This document shows positions 35,529 to 44,956 of a stretch of DNA of 64,000 nt, piece by piece. The notes under the pieces were generated by a model. That model was not told the origin of the DNA. It worked only from the letters and a program-made list of their open reading frames with translations, and did not search any database. Origin of the DNA: Bacillota bacterium (GTDB lineage Bacteria > Bacillota > Clostridia > Acetivibrionales > DTU013); assembly GCA_023439545.1 (NCBI GenBank), contig JAEXNT010000030.1, positions 1 to 64,000 of the forward strand. Reading direction: 5' to 3'. Position 1 is the first letter of the stretch; each line of letters begins with the position of its first letter. A program made the position numbers and the translations under genes.

Positions 35529-37139
35529 TTATGCTTTCTGTTGATGGCTTCGTTTGCGGAATTCTGCCGGGGTAATTCCCTCAATTTTTTTGTAAATTGT
35601 TGAGAAGTATGAAAAATTGTCATATCCAACAAAGGCCGCTGCCTCGCTGATGCTCATTCCAGCTTTAAGCAGCTGCGACGCCTTATTTACCCGCAGCTTT
35701 GACTGATATTCGGGAATGGACACTCCCATCTCCTTGTTGAAGGTTCTGGACAGGTAATCGGGATTTAAGAAAAATTTGTTCGCGATTTCATTTCTGGAGA
35801 TATCTTTGTTATAATTCAGCTCAATATACTCTTTGATCTGATCCATCACAGTCTTCAGCTTCCGCACCTCGGTAATATAGTCGGAGGCCTTGTTAATAGT
35901 AAAATCCACCCATCTGAGCATATCATAAAGCGAATTTACAGCATGCTTATAAAGCAGATTGGATTTTTCATCCGAAAACAATTTGTGAGCCTGAACATGT
36001 TCCTGTTCAAGTACGGAAAACACCATCTGCAAAAAATCCTGCAGAAAAGCATTCATAAAGCCGGCGTCTATTTCTGACATCTTTGCAGCGTCTTCAATGT
36101 AATTCTTTACTGAAATAAACAGTTGGGATTTTGGGCTTTGCCTGAGCATATTTGCCCATTTAGCCGTGTCGGGCAGAACAGGATTATTTTTCTTTTGACT
36201 GTTTTCACATTGTGTCGCATCAAAGACTTTATTAATAAAGCAAACATTATTCACATCAATGTCTTCAAGCTTTTTTTCAAGCAGGCCAATCTCGTCGCAG
36301 TAAACAAAATTTCCAAGATAGCAGTTAACATTGCATTCCAGATTTGCATTGCAAAAAGCAATAAAACTGCTGAAGTTTTTTTTAAGCTTGTCTATTCCGA
36401 TTTTCTTCGTCTTGGATTCTTCCAATATTAAAAATAAATATGTTTTTGTTCCCTTTTCAATAAAAATGATATCCCCCGATTTCACTTCATCAAATATGAT
36501 TTGTAAAGCAATGTTTTTCAGCACAAATCGATGGGAGGAATCATCGAGCTTTTCATTTAGATATCGAGTATAAGAAATTAAGCTGATAAAATATTTTTCA
36601 TTCAGGTCAATATCAACTTTTTTTGCCCTTACCATACTATCCAGTTCACTCTTGTCAATGGCCTTATTCTTCATTAATAATTCTTTCCAGAACTGTTCTG
36701 TAATGATACTATGGTTCTGAGCCCAATACTCTTCAAAGAACTTGTATTGCTGCAGCAAATTATTCAGTTTTACCTTGTTTATAGCCTTCTGCACAGCTTC
36801 CTCGATCACGGATAAGGGGGACAGCTTAATGATGTAATCTACGCACCCAAGCTGGATGGCTTCCTTCGCGTAGCTGAACTCCGCATGGTTTGTAAGAAAG
36901 ATATTCTCCGTGCCGAAGGATTTTTCTCTGACCCACCTGAGCAGATCTATTCCTGTCCCTCCCGGAGCTTCTATATCACAGAGCATGATATCGATATCGG
37001 GGTTCCGTATAAAGGCATCCTTTGCCTGGTCTATACTGTATGCCTGGTAGATTTCACTTATACCGAGCCTTCCCCAGTCAATTGTACTTTTCAACATTTG
37101 GACGGTGCTCATATCATCATCGAAAATAAGTATATTCAT
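35529..37139 (-). CDS. YesN-type response regulator with AraC DNA-binding domain
   Basis: A 536-residue regulator. The N-terminal receiver (1 to about 120) has acidic residues D7-D9 and phospho-acceptor D55 in IMLCDIEAPGGTG. A middle region of about 300 residues is poorly conserved, and the C-terminal AraC-type double helix-turn-helix (about 430-530) includes NEIANKFFLNPDYLSRTFNKEMG and ISEAAAFVGYDNFSYFSTIYKK. The ATG at 37139 follows AAAGGTGAG. Its gene begins four bases after the sensor kinase stop. It is expected to activate the importer operon from sites in the 123-base gap 35406-35528. Confidence 0.92.
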   Translation of the reverse strand: MNILIFDDDMSTVQMLKSTIDWGRLGISEIYQAYSIDQAKDAFIRNPDIDIMLCDIEAPGGTGIDLLRWVREKSFGTENIFLTNHAEFSYAKEAIQLGCVDYIIKLSPLSVIEEAVQKAINKVKLNNLLQQYKFFEEYWAQNHSIITEQFWKELLMKNKAIDKSELDSMVRAKKVDIDLNEKYFISLISYTRYLNEKLDDSSHRFVLKNIALQIIFDEVKSGDIIFIEKGTKTYLFLILEESKTKKIGIDKLKKNFSSFIAFCNANLECNVNCYLGNFVYCDEIGLLEKKLEDIDVNNVCFINKVFDATQCENSQKKNNPVLPDTAKWANMLRQSPKSQLFISVKNYIEDAAKMSEIDAGFMNAFLQDFLQMVFSVLEQEHVQAHKLFSDEKSNLLYKHAVNSLYDMLRWVDFTINKASDYITEVRKLKTVMDQIKEYIELNYNKDISRNEIANKFFLNPDYLSRTFNKEMGVSIPEYQSKLRVNKASQLLKAGMSISEAAAFVGYDNFSYFSTIYKKIEGITPAEFRKRSHQQKA

Positions 37140-37143
37140 ATGC

Positions 37144-38856
37144 TCACCTTTCAACAGGTATAACAATCTTAACCATCACGCCTGATAAATCTGAATTCTC
37201 AACCACAACTTTTGCTCTGTCCGAATATATTAATTTCAAAGTCTGCTTTACATTCCATATGCCAATGCTCTTTCCGTTTTCTTTATCTTTCGGCTCAGCA
37301 TTGATCCGCTTAATTTCTTCCGGCGTCATTCCTCTGCCGTCATCCTCTATCATTATCCTTGCAAAAGCCTCACCGTCCAGTTCAATCGGCTCAACCCTAA
37401 TAAAAATATTTACCGTTCTATCAAAGTTTATGGCATGCTTGATGACATTTTCAACAAAAGTGTGAATGATAAAGGGCGGGATCATCACTTCTTCAATTCT
37501 TGCATCTATATCCAATGTATGCGACAGATATTCAGGGAGACGGAGTTCCTGCATTGAAAGGTAGTTATTGATGTGTTCTATTTCTTCTTTTAGCGGTATA
37601 AGTGTAAGATTGTTTTTAAACATATAGCGGATATAGTTTGAAAGGCAATGAATAAATTCATGCATGGATTGATACTTGCCCATTTGTGCAAAATTAGATA
37701 CGGTAGTCAGAGCATTCATAAGAAAATGCGGTTTTATTTGCGTCTGGTAGTAGCGCAACTCCAGTTTCTGCTTTTCAATGATTTTTTCATAGACATTTAT
37801 CTTTAGATTCTTTATCTGTCCCGTCATTGAATTAAATGCGTGATATAATTCCAAAAACTCTTCAGAAGCCTTTCCATCACTAATTTTGTAGTCCAGTTCA
37901 CCCTTTTCAACCTTTTCGATGGCAGTTTTTAAATTTCCCATCGGCTTAAGTACCCATAAATAGATGACCCACAGCAGAAAAGGCAATATAAACACAGCTA
38001 GAATAGATATGGCTAAAATAAAATATTGTATTGTATTCAATCCCTCAAGAATGTTTATATCAGGAATGGCGATCAGCAGTCGGAAATCACCCGCTTTTGA
38101 CTTTCCGCCGGTTATAACATATTTTTTAGTTTTGCCTGACAGATAATAAGTATTGAAGTCGCCCTTCAGATTCAACGCATTATCATTGACAAATTGTACA
38201 TTTGTCAATGGATTCCCGTTAGCATCGGAGAATATAAATGACCCGTTAAATTTATTATTTACACTGTTTAGTGGTTTAGCTATTTTATTAAAATTTATAA
38301 ATGAGCCCATGCAGACACCATTACGCCTAACAACCCTTAGCAGATAATTCTGCCCGTTTACTGTTATTATGTACCAGTCCCTCTTTTCGGCATAATTCTC
38401 ATCAACAAACCTGGTTTTTACATAGTTTGCGAGTTCCTGACGCTCATCATATGTAGTATCATTACTATAAGCGTACAATAAGTTATCATAGCTTTCCGTA
38501 TAAACAAACAAAAAGCTGATTAAGTTATACAAACTAATATCATTTTGTATCTGACGGGACAGGGTTAAATTTGAGAAAAACCGTGTATGCTCATCACTGC
38601 TGGTAAGCTCAAAAACACTCTCATCAATAGAGCCTTGATTAACTGACGAAAGTTTAAACAAATAACTCTCAATTTCATCGATAGATTTATCTACCTCGTC
38701 TATATACAGGCTTGTCGTACCGACGCTGGCTTGGGCAATCTGATGCCTGATTAATCCAATGTGATAGATATTGCTATAGTTTACAATTACAATAAACGGC
38801 AATATTAAGATACTAATTGTAAAAATAATTTTATATTTTATAGAGTTTTTCAGCAT
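37144..38856 (-). CDS. YesM-type sensor histidine kinase
   Basis: A 570-residue membrane kinase. Membrane helix 1 is near the N-terminus (YKIIFTISILILPFIVIV) and helix 2 near residue 275-300 (FILAISILAVFILPFLLWVIYLW), enclosing a large outside sensor domain. A HAMP segment follows, then the His_kinase domain with YYQTQIKPHFLMNALTTVSN (phosphorylated His in KPHF), and the ATP-binding N and G boxes (IHTFVENVIKHAI and IEDDGRGM). I start it at ATG 38856, with GGGAG upstream. It pairs with the YesN-type regulator downstream; such pairs sense extracellular sugars or binding-protein/ligand complexes. Confidence 0.93.
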   Translation of the reverse strand: MLKNSIKYKIIFTISILILPFIVIVNYSNIYHIGLIRHQIAQASVGTTSLYIDEVDKSIDEIESYLFKLSSVNQGSIDESVFELTSSDEHTRFFSNLTLSRQIQNDISLYNLISFLFVYTESYDNLLYAYSNDTTYDERQELANYVKTRFVDENYAEKRDWYIITVNGQNYLLRVVRRNGVCMGSFINFNKIAKPLNSVNNKFNGSFIFSDANGNPLTNVQFVNDNALNLKGDFNTYYLSGKTKKYVITGGKSKAGDFRLLIAIPDINILEGLNTIQYFILAISILAVFILPFLLWVIYLWVLKPMGNLKTAIEKVEKGELDYKISDGKASEEFLELYHAFNSMTGQIKNLKINVYEKIIEKQKLELRYYQTQIKPHFLMNALTTVSNFAQMGKYQSMHEFIHCLSNYIRYMFKNNLTLIPLKEEIEHINNYLSMQELRLPEYLSHTLDIDARIEEVMIPPFIIHTFVENVIKHAINFDRTVNIFIRVEPIELDGEAFARIMIEDDGRGMTPEEIKRINAEPKDKENGKSIGIWNVKQTLKLIYSDRAKVVVENSDLSGVMVKIVIPVER

Positions 38857-38927
38857 GCCATCATTCTCCCATTGGAAAAGCTTTGTGATAACACTATAAA
38901 GGCTGAAAGTGATGGTTGATATCAATT

Positions 38928-38955
38928 ATTATAAGTATATTATGTTTACTATCAA
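38928..38955 (-). promoter_or_regulatory. Candidate sigma-A promoter of the kinase-led operon
   Basis: On the minus strand TTGATA (38955-38950) and TATAAT (38933-38928) are 16 bases apart, about 70 bases before the sensor kinase start. A TTGATATCAA palindrome lies just downstream (about 38915-38924). Confidence 0.5.
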
Positions 38956-38985
38956 CTAAGCAATGTTTTCATTTTAGTAATATTT

Positions 38986-41727
38986 TTATTTCAGTAATAT
39001 TTTGATTTTGTTATTTTCTTCAGCAAAAATTCTGAAAAAATCATTTTTACAAATCTTTATACATTTTTGGTCTGCTGGTACTTGTATATCCAGACCATTT
39101 ACAAATACCTTCCCAATTCTATAGTCTTCATACTCCAAATGATCTGGATTCAAATAAACAATCTCCAGCCGTTTCCCTGCGAACACAGTTCTGACAGCTG
39201 CGTTGCCTTTCTCATCAAACTGTTTTCCGACGAGCTTGGGCTGGAGCACAAGATCGCCCATTTCTCCCTTTACTCCGAAAACCTGAATGAGCATGGTGAG
39301 AAGCAGCCAGCTTGCGGCTCCCGTTACATAATGGTACATGCCCCTGCCTTCATGGGTGATGTATTCAGGTATCCCCGGGTATATCTTCGCTTTTTCGGTA
39401 TCCGTACACAGGTTGTAAATGGTGGTAAAAACCTCATAACCCTGCTGCACAAAATTTCTACAGTATAATGCGTTCATAAACATCACTGCCATATGACTGA
39501 ACATAGCGCCAGTTTCCTTCTCCCCGTAGATAAGAGCGAAACCGCGTCCGAAATTCCACGTGTTTGGGCCCAAAGGAGTCGTAAGTCTGTAACCGCCCGT
39601 ATTCGGATCTTTTAAAATAGTCTTCGCAGCATGATACGCCTTTAATACCTGTTCATCACTGGCGGCCCTTGACATAACGGCAAATGTCTGAGCAGTGAGA
39701 TTCATCCTTACACCGTCTTCATGATCTCCGTCAACCCTCTTGCCGTCATTATTGTAATAACCGTTGAAAAATCCATAACCGGTAGCAGATTCGATCCACT
39801 CTTTTTTTCTTATATGTTCCAGAACCCATTCTCCTTTTCCCTTCAGGTCCGCAGCCAGCCTGTCTATGCTTACCTCCGCTTTTTCACCGGAAAATCCCTT
39901 CTCCAATATGTCAAAATATTTTGCAAGTCTTTCTCTTTTTTTATCCGGCTGTTCATAATCAAGTTTATCAACAAGCCCGGTCAGGATTAACAATTCCTTA
40001 TATAACTTTACTGTATTTACTTTCGTGAGTTCTTTATATTTCATAATTAATTCAGCCATCGATATCAGGTTCCATCCATAAAACGCGCTGAAAGGGACGC
40101 TTTCGCCTTTCAGCGGCGCCATATCAAGCTGATCGTTCCAGTCCCCGTCTTCCAGCTTCATATTGTTATAGTCCCCTGCGTTATGAAAACACACCAGGTG
40201 CTGCAAAAGCAGGTGTTCAAATACGCTTCCTCTATATACATCCCCGGAAACCGTCTTTTGCAGGTTGCCTTCAGAAGGTCTCCAGTTATTGTCTCTTGCC
40301 TTTGCCCGCCTGATCTGATGATCTTTCCAATAGGTATTGTCTTCAAACAGTATGTCCATATCTCCAGTCTGGTCTATATATAATTTTATAGTATAGTAAG
40401 GCCATACTCCATGATCCATCCATACCCTGGATATCTTGTTCCGGTCTGCAGAGAAATTGCCAATTCCTTTCAAAATAATCGTAGCATTGCTTCCATCCGC
40501 TCTGATTCCCGCACAGTTGGAAATAAGAATTTCTCTTGCATCTTCAGGATTCTGCAGCAGCAGCGCAAGATAATCCTGCCAGAGGTCTCTCCAGCCTCGT
40601 CCTCCTCTTCCGTAGTCATGATGAGGAAGAAACGAGCACCCGAAAATTTTTCTGAGTATCGGCTGAAGCGCAATCCACCGCATCCACCGGTCAAGGTCGC
40701 TATTACCGGTATCAAAGGTCACTGCCTCCACTTTATGCCTCCAGAAAGCTTCATTATCAGCAAGCGCTTTCCTGATTTTATCATTGTCTCCATATCGATC
40801 TATGCAGCGGGAAATGGTATCCTCGTCATCGGTAACTCCGCAAATGACTATATACTCTCTGGTTTGCCCGGGAGCGATGTTTGTATCGCTGAAACGGATA
40901 GCGCCAATAGCCTCCATACCGTCGCGCCTGTTTGGCGGAGCTTTGTAAGGCTCAGTATTGCAAACCACGGCCTGGGGCCAGTCAAAGCTTCCTCCCTCGC
41001 CTATAAACTCCCTTACCGTCGGGAACTGCCCGACAGGCTTTTCCCCATTGCCGCCTGCAGCCAATACAAAATACAAGGTTTCATTGGGTTCATGGCCCCG
41101 CTCGTCATGATGTATGGTTGGCTTGACTGAAAGCCCATAGTCATAGAGCTTCATTCTGTGCATGAGCGAGGTGGCATGCCTGTGATCGCGGATATTATCT
41201 GCCGAACGTCCAAAAATAGGTATAGCAGCGGTAGGTGTCAGCGAAATGCCGGCATTGCCTGTATTCGTGATTTTTACCCACATAAGCTCTACTGTATCTT
41301 CCGCTGCAGGACAAAAGGTTATGATCTCGGATTTAATACCTGCTTTTGGATCTTTTCTTATAAGTGTATGCGCAAGGAACGTACCTTTTACAGCCATATG
41401 GCTTTTATCATTTTCTGTAAAGCATTCGGAGAGTTGTTTTGCTGAATTTCCCGTAATGGAATAAGCCCCGAGATTACTGTCGTATACCCAGAAGTTTCTT
41501 GAAGAGCGGTTATTGTGGAGGTCTTCTATGGATACCGGAAGGGATAGGAACGAATTCTGTCCTGTTTTTGCGTCTCCGTTTAATCTTGGTGTAACGGATG
41601 ACATCATTCCTGCTTCATTACATACCGGAAAATAAAGCTGATTAATTGCATGTGGATTTTCCCATTCGAATGTCCCGGCCTCGTCTATATATTTCCATTT
41701 TGTATTGATAATTTTGTTTTTATCCAT
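38986..41727 (-). CDS. GH94-family glycoside phosphorylase
   Basis: A 913-residue cytoplasmic enzyme of the cellobiose/chitobiose phosphorylase family, which splits beta-glucosidic links with phosphate to give a sugar 1-phosphate. It has an N-terminal beta-sandwich (about 1-310), a linker and an (alpha/alpha)6 barrel with the family signature LEDGDWNDQLD (526-535), which contains the general-acid aspartate in characterised members. Upstream segments RGGRGWRDLWQDYL and GVWPYYTIKLYIDQTGD line the donor and phosphate sites. The sequence alone does not separate cellobiose, laminaribiose or other activities. It is 44 bases downstream of the mutarotase-like gene and 130 bases upstream of the sensor kinase operon. 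Confidence 0.85.
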   Translation of the reverse strand: MDKNKIINTKWKYIDEAGTFEWENPHAINQLYFPVCNEAGMMSSVTPRLNGDAKTGQNSFLSLPVSIEDLHNNRSSRNFWVYDSNLGAYSITGNSAKQLSECFTENDKSHMAVKGTFLAHTLIRKDPKAGIKSEIITFCPAAEDTVELMWVKITNTGNAGISLTPTAAIPIFGRSADNIRDHRHATSLMHRMKLYDYGLSVKPTIHHDERGHEPNETLYFVLAAGGNGEKPVGQFPTVREFIGEGGSFDWPQAVVCNTEPYKAPPNRRDGMEAIGAIRFSDTNIAPGQTREYIVICGVTDDEDTISRCIDRYGDNDKIRKALADNEAFWRHKVEAVTFDTGNSDLDRWMRWIALQPILRKIFGCSFLPHHDYGRGGRGWRDLWQDYLALLLQNPEDAREILISNCAGIRADGSNATIILKGIGNFSADRNKISRVWMDHGVWPYYTIKLYIDQTGDMDILFEDNTYWKDHQIRRAKARDNNWRPSEGNLQKTVSGDVYRGSVFEHLLLQHLVCFHNAGDYNNMKLEDGDWNDQLDMAPLKGESVPFSAFYGWNLISMAELIMKYKELTKVNTVKLYKELLILTGLVDKLDYEQPDKKRERLAKYFDILEKGFSGEKAEVSIDRLAADLKGKGEWVLEHIRKKEWIESATGYGFFNGYYNNDGKRVDGDHEDGVRMNLTAQTFAVMSRAASDEQVLKAYHAAKTILKDPNTGGYRLTTPLGPNTWNFGRGFALIYGEKETGAMFSHMAVMFMNALYCRNFVQQGYEVFTTIYNLCTDTEKAKIYPGIPEYITHEGRGMYHYVTGAASWLLLTMLIQVFGVKGEMGDLVLQPKLVGKQFDEKGNAAVRTVFAGKRLEIVYLNPDHLEYEDYRIGKVFVNGLDIQVPADQKCIKICKNDFFRIFAEENNKIKILLK

Positions 41728-41771
41728 TTCGACTCCTTTTTGTTCCCTTTGTGTTCGGCAAATTCTTCAAT

Positions 41772-42914
41772 TCAGGCGTAAATATATTTCCAGTCAACTG
41801 CTACGTCGACTTTCATTCCCGATTGTGAAAGAACAGAAATTCCACCCTCTACGAAAACAATGTCCCTTACAACTCCATATTGGGGAGGCACCTTTTGCAC
41901 ACCTTGAATATAGTTTACAGGCATCATTTTTTCTCTGTTTAAAATATGATCATAGCGGATTCCGGCATTATCCAGTTCGCTTCTTAGTTCAGCATTTAAT
42001 TCATCATCCCCCATAGCCACACAGTTATCCTCAACGCTAAGACACCTTGTCCTCCCACTCCATGGATAAGTGTGCCTTCCTCTGTTTTCCATCCATAGTA
42101 CGGTTGTAGTAAGTATTTCAGGATTTTTTAATGCAAACCATATGAAATTTTCCTGCGGATAATATACCGCTGCCCAGGCAGGTTTGCCATTCCCTTCGCT
42201 ATATAACTGTACAAGTCCCATAAAGCCGTTAGTTAAAGGATGTTTTGAGCAGTCTATACTCGGCTTGTCGCTCCATATTGTTGGTACGTCTTTTATACTG
42301 CCAAACTTTTTTGATGATTGGAGGCAATAATATTCCCCATTATTCTCAAACTCCATTTTCCCTCGTGGCTGGGTATACCCGAACTTTACAGGCGAAGTCG
42401 AAAAAATCGCCGAGCCTTCTCTTTCAGGAATCCTCAGGGTTGCATGATGGCCCAGGCTAAAGCTGCCTTCAAAGCCGGAGAGTTCATGCCTTATATAGAT
42501 TATATTGCTCCCCTCATGGAGCGTGATTATCTTATTTACAGTACCCTTTCTTATTTGGGTATCCATATGCAGAATTAATCGTATAGAGCCAACCTCTTCC
42601 GCTATGTCTTCCAAAAGCCAGTCTTCCGATGCCGTCTCCCCGTGCGCCATAAATCCCTCATCCCTGAAAGCTTTAGGCAGCCCGCACGGCATACAAAAAA
42701 AGTCACCTCTTAAAGGTTTCAGGTTCGGCTCCCGGGGCTCCCCGTCTTCCATCTGCCATGGACTTATAAAGTACGGCGCAACGGGGCTGCCGGTATCTTT
42801 ATAGAATACGACGGGCGCCATATGTCCGCCCTGTTTTGTAATAGCCAATTCCATATTTTTGTTAGATATGACATATGATTTCTTACCGTAAACTATTTTC
42901 TCGCTATAACCCAA
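41772..42914 (-). CDS. Galactose mutarotase-like (aldose epimerase-related) protein
   Basis: A 380-residue cytoplasmic protein with the beta-rich layout of galactose mutarotase-like proteins. Recognisable parts are LRGDFFCMPCGLPKAF, FMAHGETASEDW (His-Gly-Glu) and FSLGHHATLRIPE (two His). It begins at a TTG (42912-42914) with GAGGGG upstream. Next to a GH94 phosphorylase it may bind or epimerise the released sugar. I cannot confirm catalysis. The 336-base gap upstream to argJ holds a plus-strand promoter and a short leader frame but no obvious promoter for this gene. Confidence 0.6.
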   Translation of the reverse strand: MGYSEKIVYGKKSYVISNKNMELAITKQGGHMAPVVFYKDTGSPVAPYFISPWQMEDGEPREPNLKPLRGDFFCMPCGLPKAFRDEGFMAHGETASEDWLLEDIAEEVGSIRLILHMDTQIRKGTVNKIITLHEGSNIIYIRHELSGFEGSFSLGHHATLRIPEREGSAIFSTSPVKFGYTQPRGKMEFENNGEYYCLQSSKKFGSIKDVPTIWSDKPSIDCSKHPLTNGFMGLVQLYSEGNGKPAWAAVYYPQENFIWFALKNPEILTTTVLWMENRGRHTYPWSGRTRCLSVEDNCVAMGDDELNAELRSELDNAGIRYDHILNREKMMPVNYIQGVQKVPPQYGVVRDIVFVEGGISVLSQSGMKVDVAVDWKYIYA

Positions 42915-43127
42915 TTCAGTCGCCCCTCAATAAACATATAGTCATAATCGGACAGCAGACATCCATCTGCTTTAGTGCGTTAGGATCAGGTAAATTTTAT
43001 TATTATTTTATTTTCATTTCTTTAACGAAACTGACGACTTTATTCAAATTTGTGACATGATTGATGCGGCTTTGCAAAACTGTCTTGAAGGCTTATCCCG
43101 GGAAGAACAACAGGAAGGAGCAAAACC

Positions 43128-43151
43128 ATGTTGGATAAATTTTTCCTTTAA
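43128..43151 (+). other. Seven-codon open frame with strong ribosome binding site
   Basis: AGGAAGGAG at 43112-43120 is seven bases from ATG 43128, which opens MLDKFFL and stops at TAA 43149-43151. It lies upstream of, not within, the predicted argJ transcript. It could be the relic of a lost gene start or chance. The rest of the gap 42915-43250 shows only the argJ promoter. Confidence 0.25.
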
Positions 43152-43164
43152 GCCGCTATGTTTA

Positions 43165-43193
43165 TTGAATCCGGCTGTGTATTTATGTATAAT
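43165..43193 (+). promoter_or_regulatory. argJ: Sigma-A promoter of argJ
   Basis: TTGAAT (43165-43170) and TATAAT (43188-43193) are separated by 17 bases, with a start expected near 43200, about 50 bases before the argJ ATG. No arginine-repressor box is evident to me. Confidence 0.65.
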
Positions 43194-43250
43194 TTAATTA
43201 TTTAAAGCAAAAGGTAAAAATATCGCATATTAGTGTCTGGAGTGGATATT

Positions 43251-44453
43251 ATGAACATAATCAACGGAGGAGTCACGGCTCCTGAAGGTTTTTTCGCCAC
43301 AGGAGTCTCATGCGGGCTGAAAAAGGACGGAAAGAAGGATCTTGCGATCGTCTGTTCCGAAGACAGCGCCGCCGCTGCAGGGGTTTTCACCACAAATAAG
43401 GTAAAGGGCCACTCGCTACAACTTACAATGGAGCATATAAAAAGCGGGTATGCAAACGCGATAGTCATTAACAGCGGCAATGCCAATGCCTGCGTCGGAG
43501 AACAGGGCCGTGCCGACGCGCTCGAAATGGCGACGATCACATCCGGGTTCCTGGAATGCAGCCCGCAGGATGTCCTGGTCGGATCGACCGGCGTCATAGG
43601 AAAGCCGCTCAACATGGAAGCCATACGTCCTGGGCTCGAAGCCCTTGTTTCCGGGATGGATCCCGACGGCGGGCACGACGCGCTGGAAGCGATCATGACG
43701 ACCGACACGATGTTCAAGGAAGTAGCGGTTGAACTCGAGCTGCAGGAGACAAAGGTAGTCATAGGAGCTATGGCCAAAGGCTCCGGCATGATTCATCCGA
43801 ACATGGCAACTATGATAGGCGTCATAACCACTGACGCAAACATATCGAGAAAGCTTCTCGACAAAGCGCTCAAGGATGTTGTTAAAACGACCTTCAACCG
43901 GGTGACGGTCGACGGCGATACAAGCGTTTGCGATATGGTGGTCATCCTTGCAAACGGAATGGCCGACAATGCCGGCATTATAAATGAAAACGAAGATTAC
44001 GAGCAGTTCAGGGATGCTCTCGAATATGTCTGCAACCATCTTGCAAGGCTCATCGCAAAGGATGGCGAAGGCGCCACCAAGCTCATCGAAGTAGTAGTCG
44101 AGGGCGCGGGCAGTCCTGATGACGCCTATAAAGCGGCAGTCGCCATAGCCAAATCCCCTCTCGTAAAAACAATGATATTCGGCGAGGATGCAAACTGGGG
44201 CAGGATATTTACCGCAGCCGGTTATTCCGGCGCTGAATTCGATCCGGCATATACCGATATATATATCGGAGATCTTTTGGTTTGTAAAAACGGTTGTGCC
44301 GCAGACTTTAACGAAGAGGCTGCAAAGGAACTGCTCAAAAAAGCCGAAATCAAGCTGCTGGTAAAACTGAACAAGGGCGTTTACAAGGACCGCGTCTGGA
44401 CCTGTGACTACTCGTACGATTATGTAAAAATAAACGGGAGCTATCGCACATAA
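43251..44453 (+). CDS. argJ: Bifunctional ornithine acetyltransferase / N-acetylglutamate synthase
   Basis: A 400-residue enzyme of arginine synthesis that moves acetyl from N-acetylornithine to glutamate. It is made as a precursor and cuts itself between A186 and T187 in KGSGMIHPNMATMIGV; T187 then becomes the nucleophile of the beta subunit. The N-terminal half has VINSGNANACVG and the C-terminal half KDGEGATKLIEV, both family hallmarks. GGAG lies nine bases from ATG 43251; a GTG at 43233 is a weaker option. No other arginine gene adjoins it. A cheW gene follows after 28 bases on the same strand. Whether it uses acetyl-CoA as well cannot be read here. Confidence 0.95.
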   Translation: MNIINGGVTAPEGFFATGVSCGLKKDGKKDLAIVCSEDSAAAAGVFTTNKVKGHSLQLTMEHIKSGYANAIVINSGNANACVGEQGRADALEMATITSGFLECSPQDVLVGSTGVIGKPLNMEAIRPGLEALVSGMDPDGGHDALEAIMTTDTMFKEVAVELELQETKVVIGAMAKGSGMIHPNMATMIGVITTDANISRKLLDKALKDVVKTTFNRVTVDGDTSVCDMVVILANGMADNAGIINENEDYEQFRDALEYVCNHLARLIAKDGEGATKLIEVVVEGAGSPDDAYKAAVAIAKSPLVKTMIFGEDANWGRIFTAAGYSGAEFDPAYTDIYIGDLLVCKNGCAADFNEEAAKELLKKAEIKLLVKLNKGVYKDRVWTCDYSYDYVKINGSYRT

Positions 44454-44481
44454 CATTGCATCTAAACAAGGAGGGGTTAAA

Positions 44482-44934
44482 GTGGGCACAAGGCAATTTG
44501 TCGTATTTACAATCAATGGTGAGGAATTCGGCATGAACATCGAAAATATCAGCAGCATCGAAAAAATGCTCGATATCTTCAAAATACCAAATACGCCGGA
44601 CTACATCGAAGGCCTGGCGAATCTCAGGGGAAAGGTCCTGACCATCTTCAACCTCAGAAGACGCTTCAACCTGGCAAGCCCGGAATTTGATGAAAACACG
44701 AAGATCATCATCGCAAACACATCGGTATCGGAGATAGGCATCATCGTAGACGGAGTTCGTGAAATAATAAAGGTGGAAGACAACGAATTCGACCCGGCGC
44801 CTGAAGCTCTGAACAATGTAAGGGACAGGTTCCTGAGCGGTACGGCCAAGGTCGGTGGACGCCTCATCCTTATGCTGGACCTTGAAAAGGTTCTTGCAGA
44901 AGAGGATATGAAGCTTGCAAAGAAGGCGAAGTAA
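44482..44934 (+). CDS. cheW: CheW-like chemotaxis coupling protein
   Basis: A 150-residue single CheW domain that normally links chemoreceptors to the CheA kinase. The family core is clear: FVVFTINGEEFGMNIENISSIE, then LANLRGKVLTIFNLRRRF and IGIIVDGVREIIKV. The GTG start is preceded by AAGGAGGGG. No cheA or receptor gene is in the window, so this is an isolated copy that follows argJ in the same direction. A short hairpin follows its stop. Confidence 0.88.
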   Translation: MGTRQFVVFTINGEEFGMNIENISSIEKMLDIFKIPNTPDYIEGLANLRGKVLTIFNLRRRFNLASPEFDENTKIIIANTSVSEIGIIVDGVREIIKVEDNEFDPAPEALNNVRDRFLSGTAKVGGRLILMLDLEKVLAEEDMKLAKKAK

Positions 44935-44956
44935 TTTCAGGAGCGAACTCCTGAAA
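44935..44956. terminator. Short hairpin between convergent cheW and amidase genes
   Basis: A perfect 9-bp stem TTTCAGGAG/CTCCTGAAA with loop CGAA. It contains the stop codon of the minus-strand gene. No long U run follows in either direction, so it may be a weak bidirectional terminator. Confidence 0.45.

Noticed and set aside
43416..44582. A 388-codon open frame on the minus strand opposite argJ and cheW
   Set aside because: It runs across two well-supported genes and encodes no known motif; it is a shadow of their codon bias.
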